In this document: one piece after another, positions 57,986 through 64,000 of the stretch
Position numbering within the stretch: the stretch's first letter is position 1
How the letters are laid out: every line of letters begins with the position of its first letter
DNA from: JAFAHD01 sp035654355
Lineage (GTDB): Bacteria > Vulcanimicrobiota > Vulcanimicrobiia > Eremiobacterales > Eremiobacteraceae
Direction of reading: 5' to 3'
Assembly (NCBI GenBank): GCA_035654355.1
Contig: DASRXC010000118.1
Coordinates: 1 to 64,000 of the forward strand
Length of the DNA stretch: 64,000 bases
Translations under genes and position numbers: made by a program
Notes under the pieces: model-generated
Databases searched by the model: none
Told to the model about the DNA's origin: nothing
Seen by the model: the letters and a program-made list of their open reading frames with translations, nothing else

Positions 57986-58105
57986 TTGAACCAGACGATG
58001 ACGCGAACGACGCAGATCGCGACCCGCTACGGGATCGCGTCGCTGCGTGCAACGCTCGGCCTCGATGCCGGCGTTGGCGTCATTTTGTGCGGAGGCTGTG
58101 TCTAG
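57986..58105 (+). CDS. Putative 39-residue leader peptide or microprotein
   Basis: The TTG at 57986 has GAGGAG (57972-57977) at 8-nt spacing. The peptide is MNQTMTRTTQIATRYGIASL then RATLGLDAGVGVILCGGCV, rich in Thr and Arg at the start and ending in a hydrophobic stretch with a CGGC motif. An ATG at 57998 is an alternative start. No signal peptide and no known family. No maturation enzyme or transporter that would point to a RiPP is adjacent. It lies between a near-consensus promoter and a tandem hairpin/terminator. Confidence 0.6.
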   Translation: MNQTMTRTTQIATRYGIASLRATLGLDAGVGVILCGGCV

Positions 58106-58115
58106 CGGCGTACGA

Positions 58116-58131
58116 CGGATCGAACGATCCG
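58116..58131 (+). other. Hairpin just after leader peptide
   Basis: CGGATC (58116-58121) and GATCCG (58126-58131) form a perfect 6-bp stem with a GAAC loop. It starts 11 nt after the leader-peptide stop and 11 nt before the terminator-like stem, so a ribosome on the leader stop could affect which hairpin forms. Confidence 0.55.
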
Positions 58132-58142
58132 ACCGATGTCAG

Positions 58143-58177
58143 CGAGGCCTCCGCACCGCGGGGGCCTCGTTCTTTTC
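58143..58177 (+). terminator. Terminator-like hairpin between the two small genes
   Basis: CGAGGCCTCCGC (58143-58154) pairs with GCGGGGGCCTCG (58158-58169) in a 12-bp stem (one T-G pair) with an ACC loop, followed by TTCTTTTC. It lies between the leader peptide and the 58209 gene, so it could act as an attenuator. Confidence 0.75.
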
Positions 58178-58208
58178 ACTCGCGCTGCGGATGAAGGGAG
58201 GTGAGAAC

Positions 58209-58430
58209 ATGGATCGAGATTGGTTGCGAGCCGTCCGCGAGCGGCAAGATGAGGTGCGCGAAGAGATCGCGCGCCACCGGTTGGGCGTTAGGCTTCACGT
58301 GAGTCGCGCGGGGCGCGAGCGTGTCGTCGGACGCGTGCGGCGAGCGTTAGGTCGCGTGCTCATCGGACTCGGGCGCGTCGTCGAAGGTGACGAGCGCGAG
58401 CCGGCACGTGTCTCGCTGCCGTGCAACTGA
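58209..58430 (+). CDS. Small basic protein of unknown function
   Basis: The 73-residue protein is highly charged and Arg/Val-rich, predicted as amphipathic helices (RERQDEVREEIARHRLG and RRALGRVLIGLGRVVEGDE). GGGAGGTGAG precedes ATG 58209 at close spacing. I do not recognise it. It is downstream of the leader peptide and terminator-like hairpin and could be expressed only on read-through. Confidence 0.7.
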   Translation: MDRDWLRAVRERQDEVREEIARHRLGVRLHVSRAGRERVVGRVRRALGRVLIGLGRVVEGDEREPARVSLPCN

Positions 58431-58585
58431 TCCGATGATGCCTCGCGGGTGTGCTGCGAAAACGGATAGAGCGCCGCGCGCCCGCGAGGTATCATCGGTG
58501 GAACCTGTAGATCCAGCTCGTCTCGCGATTCGCGAAACGACAAAATCGGATAGAAGTCAAGATCATGCGGAATTATCATAAGTTC

Positions 58586-59083
58586 ATGAGCGACACACGT
58601 TTTCAGATCATCGCGCTGCCAACGCGCACAGCGGACGCCGTGCGCGAGACAATGCGCGCGCCAGGCTATGGCCATCCCGCGACGTCTGAGGTCGCGACGG
58701 GTCCAGGCCCATGCCGGCATTGCCTTCGCCCATTCGCGATTGGCGATGACAAACGAATTCTCTTCACCTACGACCCGTTCGCCGACAATGAGTCGCTGCC
58801 GTTGCCGGGACCCATATTCGTGCACGCGGACGCGTGCGAGCGTTACGCGGCCTCTGACGGATTCCCAAAGCATCTGCGATCGCTTGCGCTCACGTTCAAC
58901 GCGTATGGGCGCGGTCGAAAGCTGCGCGAACAGGCATATGCGAGCAATGGTGACATCGACGCGACGATCGAGCGTTTATTGTCGCGGCCCGATGTCGACT
59001 ACATCCATGTCCGCAGAACGGATGCAGGCTGCTTCGCCTTTCGGATCGAGCGCAGCGAAGGAACGAGCGTTTCCGTCTCTTAA
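58586..59083 (+). CDS. DUF1203 domain protein
   Basis: The 165-residue protein matches DUF1203: FQIIALPTRTADAVRETM, GPCRHCLRPFAIGDDKRILFTYDPF, GPIFVHADACERY and RGRKLREQAY. CxxC (CRHC) and further Cys/His residues may bind metal. The ATG at 58586 begins the homology; the frame is open to 58565. Function unknown. It stands alone before the VOC gene. Confidence 0.85.
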   Translation: MSDTRFQIIALPTRTADAVRETMRAPGYGHPATSEVATGPGPCRHCLRPFAIGDDKRILFTYDPFADNESLPLPGPIFVHADACERYAASDGFPKHLRSLALTFNAYGRGRKLREQAYASNGDIDATIERLLSRPDVDYIHVRRTDAGCFAFRIERSEGTSVSVS

Positions 59084-59110
59084 AAGCACGCCTTCTCAAG
59101 GAGGCGGATC

Positions 59111-59506
59111 ATGAGCACGACGACGGAATCGACGAAACGTCCATTCACCGTGACTGGCTTGGACATGAGCGGCTATATGGTCAAAGATGCGAAGCGGGCG
59201 ATTGAATTTTATCGCGACGTCCTCGGCCTTGAGCCGGTGTTGGTGTATCCCGAGGATCGTGGGGCGGAATACGAACTGTCTGATGGAACGACGTTCGGCC
59301 TGTGGGGAGGAGGCGGTCGAGTGATGCCGTTTCAGCCGAGCAACGGCATTTTGTTCGCTGTCGACGATCTCGACAAAGCGGTCGCGGCAGTCAAGGCCCG
59401 AGGGATTCCGGTCGCGATGGAGTTCGATGGACCTAAGTGTTCGATGGCGATGATCTTCGACACCGAAGGCAACATGGTCACATTCCACAAGCGCAAAGCC
59501 AGCTAG
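59111..59506 (+). CDS. VOC family protein (glyoxalase-like)
   Basis: The 131-residue protein has the paired beta-alpha-beta-beta-beta modules: MSGYMVKDAKRAIEFYRDVLGLEPVLVYPE, then GILFAVDDLDKAVAAVKARGIPVAMEFDGP and MAMIFDTEGNMVTFHKR (each quoted in part). Such proteins include glyoxalase, extradiol dioxygenases and antibiotic-resistance proteins. AAGGAGG precedes the ATG. Substrate unknown. Confidence 0.9.
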   Translation: MSTTTESTKRPFTVTGLDMSGYMVKDAKRAIEFYRDVLGLEPVLVYPEDRGAEYELSDGTTFGLWGGGGRVMPFQPSNGILFAVDDLDKAVAAVKARGIPVAMEFDGPKCSMAMIFDTEGNMVTFHKRKAS

Positions 59507-59540
59507 CACAACACGCGGGGTCTTACGCGCGCAGGCGCGC

Positions 59541-59630
59541 GCGCGAACCGGCGCAGCAGCTGATCGCCCGCAGCGTGGCGATAAGTATTGTCCCAGACCT
59601 TAGTATGGGATTTATCTTCCAAGGAAAGCC
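59541..59630 (-). pseudogene. Decayed fragment of a GGDEF (diguanylate cyclase) gene
   Basis: On the minus strand the sequence reads DKSHTKVWDNTYRHAAGDQL then LRRFARA. This aligns with DTDRFKVWNDTYGHAAGDQL and LRRLAAM of the intact cyclase at 60354-61595. At DNA level 59549-59602 and 60713-60768 are nearly identical. The catalytic GGDEF and flanks are gone, and the metal-site Asp is lost. It is a partial duplication relic, not an expressed gene. Confidence 0.75.
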
Positions 59631-59701
59631 TATGCCTCTGGACTCGGGTTACTCGCAGGAGCATTGAATCATCCGCGCGACTCTTGACGTTGGCCCCATC
59701 C

Positions 59702-60280
59702 TCAGTTCGCCGTAGCGCTCGAAGCTGCGTTATCCGCCGCGAGCCATTTGTCAGCGATCTTCAGGCGCTCCACGTTTGCGGGATATGCCCCGTCGGGATT
59801 TGCGCGCTCCCACGCCCTGGCACGGACGACGAGGTATTCAAAGTTCTCCCAAAGCGAGGGATCGCCGCGACGGCGTCTGATCGCGACGATTTCCTCGACC
59901 AGATCCCAAGCCGCCAAGAGCCGCGCTGAGTACACGTCCATGAAAGGTTCCTCGGGTATGAGATCGTGTTTGACGAGGCTTCCAGTCCATTCGTAGGAAT
60001 TGCAAAGGTTGGCCCACGCGTTGTCTCGCCGCGAGAATGTGCCCTCAAGAATCGCTCGCCGATATGCTGGGTCGGACATGTTCTTTGAGATCTGGTCCTT
60101 CGCGTCTTCGAACCATCCGCTGGATTCTGGATCTTCGATGCGGGCGAGGACGTTGAGAAGGCCGGTGAGCTGGTTACCAGCCCTCATGTGACGCAGTTGG
60201 ATCACTGCCGCGACGGCGGTGGCGGCAATGACGACAAACGTGCCGATCGACCCCACCGCGGTCAAGTATTCCGCTGTCAT
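59702..60280 (-). CDS. DUF4760 domain membrane protein
   Basis: The 192-residue protein has an N-terminal membrane helix (VGSIGTFVVIAATAVAAVIQL in part, about 8-30) and a helical cytosolic domain (NQLTGLLNVLARIEDPESSGWFED, RAILEGTFSRRDNAWANLCNSYEW and the C-terminal VRARAWERANPDGAYPANVERL). This matches the DUF4760 family. GGAGG lies 5 nt before ATG 60280. Function unknown. Confidence 0.75.
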   Translation of the reverse strand: MTAEYLTAVGSIGTFVVIAATAVAAVIQLRHMRAGNQLTGLLNVLARIEDPESSGWFEDAKDQISKNMSDPAYRRAILEGTFSRRDNAWANLCNSYEWTGSLVKHDLIPEEPFMDVYSARLLAAWDLVEEIVAIRRRRGDPSLWENFEYLVVRARAWERANPDGAYPANVERLKIADKWLAADNAASSATAN

Positions 60281-60353
60281 GAGAACCTCCACAAGTGTGC
60301 TGAAAAACGGATGCCCCGTTCCACCGGCGCACCGCGATACCCTGACCCGTCGC

Positions 60354-61595
60354 TCAGACGCCTAACCGAGCGCGTGAAAACGCCACCTGGTTCCGGCCCG
60401 CATGCTTGGCTTCATACATGCGCTGGTCCGCCGCTTCTAGCAACTGCTCGGTCGGATGACGCTCACCCGGCGCGATGTCCATCGGGAAATGCGCGACGCC
60501 GATGCTGATCGTGATGCGCACCGCGGGCAGATCATCGCGACCGGCCAGCGAGCGGAAGTCGGAATCGGCAACGTTGGCACACAGGGTTTGCGCGAGCGCG
60601 ATCGAGGCATCTTTGCGGCGATCGAGGAGTGCGATGCAGAATTCATCGCCACCGTTGCGGCCGGCGAAACCATGCGCTTGCTCGGCGACATTTGAGAACA
60701 TCGCCGCGAGCCTGCGCAGCAGCTGATCGCCCGCGGCGTGGCCGTACGTATCGTTCCAGACTTTGAAGCGATCGGTGTCGATGAAGAACAACGCGACATC
60801 GCGCATGGCACCGACACGCGTGTCCGCGCGGCGGCTGTCGACCTCATCGCGCAACCGCTTGCGGAACGCCGCCGGCGTCAAGAGACCGGTGAGCTGATCG
60901 TGGGTCGCGTCGCGACGTACGCGATCTGCGAACAGTGCCCGTGCGAGTGCATCCCCTGCCAAGCGCGCGATCGTGAGCAGCGTCCTGACGTCGTCTTCGA
61001 CGAAGGGTTGCGCGCGCGGTCTATCAGCGTAGAGCACTCCGATGACCTCTGCGCGCTCGCTGCCCGAGGGAGGGCGTACCAGCGGAACCGCGACGCCCCA
61101 GACGGTATCGCGACTGCCGGCAATCGGACCGGCAGCAACACGACTGCTCGCCGACTCCGCGCCAAGATCGTAGATGCCGATCGATTCCGCCCAACCGATC
61201 GCGCGCGGCCCGACGATCGCCGGTTTGCCTTCGCGGCGCACCCAATCAGCGATCGTGTCGCCTTCGTAGACCTGACCCTCGCGCAAAAACCCGACGTACC
61301 CGGTGCCGCTACGCGCGCCGAGCACCAAATGTGGCCCCTCGACGTACAGACACAACATCGACTGCGCGGATACGAGCGACGCCGCTCGCTCGACGATGCG
61401 TTCGCACGTCGCCTTCGTCGATTCTAATGCGGCGCCGGTGAGGGCCGGTGCGAGATGCTGCAGCGTATCGAACCGCTGCTCCGCGCGCTGCGCGCGTCGT
61501 CTTAGTCTCGCGATCGTGACGCACTGCAGCACGATCAGCGTGGTGGCGACGAGGAAGAACATTGTCGCGCCGACGTACGAGACGTACGCGCTCAA
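60354..61595 (-). CDS. Membrane-anchored GAF-GGDEF diguanylate cyclase
   Basis: The 413-residue protein has one N-terminal membrane helix (8-28), a coiled region, a GAF domain (about 58-218) and a GGDEF domain. The active site GGDEF is at 315-319 and the metal-site FFIDTDRFKVWND lies near 270-282. The inhibitory I-site RxxD is absent before GGDEF, so feedback control is probably weaker than in the 45580 cyclase. It makes c-di-GMP. It overlaps glmU by 4 nt. Confidence 0.93.
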   Translation of the reverse strand: MSAYVSYVGATMFFLVATTLIVLQCVTIARLRRRAQRAEQRFDTLQHLAPALTGAALESTKATCERIVERAASLVSAQSMLCLYVEGPHLVLGARSGTGYVGFLREGQVYEGDTIADWVRREGKPAIVGPRAIGWAESIGIYDLGAESASSRVAAGPIAGSRDTVWGVAVPLVRPPSGSERAEVIGVLYADRPRAQPFVEDDVRTLLTIARLAGDALARALFADRVRRDATHDQLTGLLTPAAFRKRLRDEVDSRRADTRVGAMRDVALFFIDTDRFKVWNDTYGHAAGDQLLRRLAAMFSNVAEQAHGFAGRNGGDEFCIALLDRRKDASIALAQTLCANVADSDFRSLAGRDDLPAVRITISIGVAHFPMDIAPGERHPTEQLLEAADQRMYEAKHAGRNQVAFSRARLGV

Positions 61596-62950
61596 GGCTT
61601 CTTGACGTCTTCTTTCTTGGGCAGCGGTCGAGCTGGGTTCCCAGCGACCCGTTCGCCGGCGGGCACATCGCGGATGACGACCGAGCCTGCACCCGTGAGC
61701 GCTCCTTCACCGATTTCCACCGGCGCGACAAGGGAGCTGTTCGAGCCGACGAAGGCGCGCGCGCCGATCTTCGTGTTGTGTTTGCGCACGCCGTCGTAAT
61801 TGCACGTGATCGTGCCGGCGCCGATGTTGGCTGCTTCGCCGACCTCGGCGTCGCCAAGGTACGCGAGGTGGTTCGACTTCGCCCCTTTGCCGAGCCGGGT
61901 ATTCTTCGTCTCGACGAAATTGCCGATACGCGTGTGTTCGCCGATCTCCGAGCTTCCACGGATGTGAGCGAACGGTCCAACTGACGCACCGTCGGCGACC
62001 GTCGAGTCACGGACGACCGAATATGAGATCGTGACGTCGCGACCTATTGATGCGCGTTCCAGTGTCGTCGTTGGCCCGATTACCGAACCGGCTGCGATCG
62101 TGCTGCCTTTGAGGACGTGCGTCTGCGGCAACAGCGTCACATCGGCGGCAAGGTCTACATCGGCGTCGACGTAGGTCGTCGCGGGATCGACGATACGCAC
62201 GCCCGCCAGCATGTGCGCGCGCAGAATGCGCCGCTGCATCACCCGGCGCGCGATCGCAAGTTCTGCATTCGTGTTGATGCCGAGCGCGCTGCGAAAGTCT
62301 TTGACCACGACAGCCTCGACGAGCTCGCCGGATTTCACGGCCAGCTCGATGCAGTCGGTCAGGTACAGCTCGCGTTGAGCGTTGCGGGTGTCGAGGCGCG
62401 ACAGGTATCGCCGCAGCGCCTCCGCTTCAAAGCAATACACGCCCGCATTGACCTCGGTGATGAGCAGCTCTTGCGGAGTTGCATCCGTGTGTTCGACGAT
62501 GCGAACCGGCCGGCCGGCGTTGCGTACGATCCGTCCGAAGTTGCTGTTCGCCATTTGCGTCGTAAGCATCGCAAGCGCAGCGCGTGTGCGCTCGCGGGTG
62601 TGCACGACGGCCGCGACCACGTTCGGCATCAGCAACGGCATGTCGGCGTTGACGAAGAGGATCGGATTGTCGCCCGGTATCTCTTCCATCGCCAGCTGGG
62701 CGGCATGACCCGTACCGTTCTGCGGCTCTTGGACGACCGTGCGAATGTTGAACTGCTCGAGCGGTTTTTCGAGGTCGGGATTGATCACGGCGACGATGTC
62801 CGAGGGCTCGATGCCCGCTTCGGTCACCGCGAGCAGCACGTGTTCGAAGAGCGTCCGGCCGCACAACTCGTTGAGCACTTTTGGCGTGCGGCTCTTCATG
62901 CGCGTGCCCTTACCGGCGGCGAGGATCACCGCATTCGCGCGCAAGCTCAT
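61592..62950 (-). CDS. glmU: Bifunctional UDP-N-acetylglucosamine pyrophosphorylase / glucosamine-1-phosphate acetyltransferase
   Basis: The 452-residue enzyme makes UDP-GlcNAc for peptidoglycan and LPS. The N-terminal uridylyltransferase has LAAGKGTRMKS (10-20), QNGTGHA and VNADMPLL. The C-terminal left-handed helix has many hexapeptide repeats, HLAYLGDAEVGE, NIGAGTITCNYDGVRKHNTKIG (in part) and GAGSVV. ATGA-type overlap links it to the cyclase gene, and its start is 4 nt from gltX's stop. Confidence 0.97.
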   Translation of the reverse strand: MSLRANAVILAAGKGTRMKSRTPKVLNELCGRTLFEHVLLAVTEAGIEPSDIVAVINPDLEKPLEQFNIRTVVQEPQNGTGHAAQLAMEEIPGDNPILFVNADMPLLMPNVVAAVVHTRERTRAALAMLTTQMANSNFGRIVRNAGRPVRIVEHTDATPQELLITEVNAGVYCFEAEALRRYLSRLDTRNAQRELYLTDCIELAVKSGELVEAVVVKDFRSALGINTNAELAIARRVMQRRILRAHMLAGVRIVDPATTYVDADVDLAADVTLLPQTHVLKGSTIAAGSVIGPTTTLERASIGRDVTISYSVVRDSTVADGASVGPFAHIRGSSEIGEHTRIGNFVETKNTRLGKGAKSNHLAYLGDAEVGEAANIGAGTITCNYDGVRKHNTKIGARAFVGSNSSLVAPVEIGEGALTGAGSVVIRDVPAGERVAGNPARPLPKKEDVKKP

Positions 62951-64000
62951 CGCGAGCGCTCTGCGCCGACGGTCTGCTGCGACGTCAAGCGTTCGACGAG
63001 GGCGTCGGTGCGCGCGAGTGCGACGTCGCGTCCAAGGATACTGCTCACCTCAAAAATGCCCGGGCTAACCGCTTGCCCGGTCAACGCAACTCGCAATGGG
63101 TGGATGAACTCCGCAGCTTTGCGCCCGGTTCGCTGGGCGAGTCCGCGGATGGCGCTTTCGACGTCCGCAGCACTGAACGCGTGCGCCTCCTCCGCTAGCG
63201 CAGCGCGCACTTCTCTCAGCCGTTCAAGCGCGTCCGGCGTCGAACAATACTTGGCGAGCGCGTCGGGCGCCGGTTCGATTGCTCCGCGCGTGAAGAAATA
63301 GGATCCTTGATCGAGGATCTCGGAAACCGTGTAGACGCGCTCTTGCAGCAGCGCCGCGACTTGCTTGACGTGATCGGGATCGATGCGATCGGGGATCGAC
63401 GGCCGCCCTTCAAGCAGCGCAATAACACGCTCCGCCAACTCATCCAGCGGAATCGCCTTGAGGTACTCCTTGTTCATCCAGGCGAGCTTTGCATGATCGA
63501 AGATCGCAGGATGTTTCACGACGCCTTCAATTGTAAAGTCGGCGACCATCTCCGGGCGTGTCATCAACTCACGATTGCCGCCCGGCGACCAGCCGAGCAA
63601 CGCCAAGAAGTTGACGAGCGCATCAGGCAGATACCCGAGCGCCTCGAATTCGTTCACAAAGGTCGCGCCGTCGCGCTTCGAGAGCTTGCGGCGCTGTTCG
63701 TTGAGGATGATCGGGATGTGGGCGAACAACGGCGGTTGCCATCCGAGCGCCTCGTACAAAAGCAGCTGTTTGGGCGTATTCGCGAGGTGCTCTTCGCCCC
63801 GGATCACGTGGCTGATGCGCATCGCGTGGTCGTCCACCACCGCGGCGAAATTGTACAACGGACCGCCGTCGCTCTTCACGATCACGAAATCTCCGATCGT
63901 GCCAGCCGGGAACTCGACGCGCCCGCGCACGAGATCGTCGACGACGACCGCGCGTTGGGGATCGACGCGCATGCGCAGCGCAGGCTCAATCCCTTTGCTC
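62947..64000 (-). CDS. gltX: Glutamyl-tRNA synthetase (5' end cut by window)
   Basis: The minus strand is open from the right edge to the stop at 62947, giving about 351 C-terminal codons. Seen are VVVDDLVRGRVEFPAGTIGDFVIVKSDGGPLYNFA, ISHVIRGEEHLANTPKQLLLYEALGW (positions about 20-80, in part) and the second signature RRKLSKRDGATFV. The anticodon-binding domain follows. The N-terminal HIGH signature lies outside. Its ATG-like codon at 63972 is internal, not the start. Confidence 0.96.
   Translation of the reverse strand, partial: SKGIEPALRMRVDPQRAVVVDDLVRGRVEFPAGTIGDFVIVKSDGGPLYNFAAVVDDHAMRISHVIRGEEHLANTPKQLLLYEALGWQPPLFAHIPIILNEQRRKLSKRDGATFVNEFEALGYLPDALVNFLALLGWSPGGNRELMTRPEMVADFTIEGVVKHPAIFDHAKLAWMNKEYLKAIPLDELAERVIALLEGRPSIPDRIDPDHVKQVAALLQERVYTVSEILDQGSYFFTRGAIEPAPDALAKYCSTPDALERLREVRAALAEEAHAFSAADVESAIRGLAQRTGRKAAEFIHPLRVALTGQAVSPGIFEVSSILGRDVALARTDALVERLTSQQTVGAERSR

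Noticed and set aside
62117..63301. Plus-strand ORF of 394 codons
   Set aside because: Opposite-strand shadow of glmU and gltX; GC-rich codon bias leaves it open.
1..64000. tRNA or rRNA genes, CRISPR arrays, insertion sequences, prophage
   Set aside because: I saw no clover-leaf-like segment, repeat-spacer array, transposase or phage gene.

Overview
This is 64 kb of high-GC bacterial chromosome, almost entirely coding, with short intergenic gaps and many 1-4 nt start/stop overlaps (ATGA, GTGA, TGATG). The content is mostly housekeeping: ribosomal proteins bL21 and bL19, TrmD, RbgA, RNase HII, RlmH, ArgRS, GltX, GlmU, DprA, ComM, ScpAB, NrdR and dUTPase. It also carries a split glycine cleavage P-protein, pyruvoyl-type SpeD, two signal peptidases I, a LolA-like protein, two intact c-di-GMP synthases and a bacterial serpin. 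I see no tRNA, rRNA, CRISPR array, insertion sequence or prophage. The mixture (Prp cysteine protease, split GcvP, a possible outer-membrane lipoprotein carrier, serpin, very high GC) suggests an uncultured or little-studied deep-branching lineage such as Eremiobacterota (WPS-2) or a relative. This is inference; no marker settles it.

Region 1 (1-12.2 kb, all minus strand) reads speD-speE-serpin-gcvT-gcvH-gcvPA-gcvPB-NUDIX-DUF3048 lipoprotein-scpA-scpB-methyltransferase-nfo and then a truncated Tim44-like gene. The gaps are so small that much of it may be one transcript joining polyamine synthesis, one-carbon metabolism and chromosome condensation. Region 2 (12.5-18.7 kb, mainly plus) holds rplU-prp without rpmA, a lytic transglycosylase, TatA/B, trmD, an exported alpha-carbonic anhydrase, rplS and lepB. 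Region 3 (18.7-25.4 kb) has an MFS transporter and a second lepB, followed by rbgA-rnhB-yraN-Ser/Thr kinase-small membrane protein-Usp-LolA-like, mostly linked by 4-nt overlaps.

Region 4 (25-34.5 kb) holds an RbsABC-type sugar importer with an unusual inverted repeat upstream, several small exported proteins, ComM and an unrecognised conserved protein. Region 5 (34.5-43.9 kb) holds acetyltransferase and DsbA-like genes, an HhH-GPD glycosylase with a candidate FeS motif, a DUF5679-nrdR-dut-panE operon, then HAD-dprA-rlmH-argS. Region 6 (44-53.8 kb, minus) holds iclR-GGDEF-GNAT-AI-2E transporter, a complete branched-chain amino-acid-type ABC importer (livKHMGF order), and an M48 protease. Region 7 (53.8-64 kb) holds YjbQ, GNAT, a 1039-residue Asp-box propeller protein, a promoter/leader-peptide/terminator-like unit upstream of a micro-ORF, DUF1203 and VOC proteins, a fossil GGDEF fragment, DUF4760, a diguanylate cyclase, glmU and a partial gltX.

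The most notable items are the leader-peptide unit at 57.9-58.4 kb, the livH gene with ACG where its start should be, the iclR promoter with embedded IclR-type half-sites, the decayed GGDEF fragment, the DnaA-box-like cluster upstream of the sugar importer, and an ArgRS lacking a normal HIGH signature.
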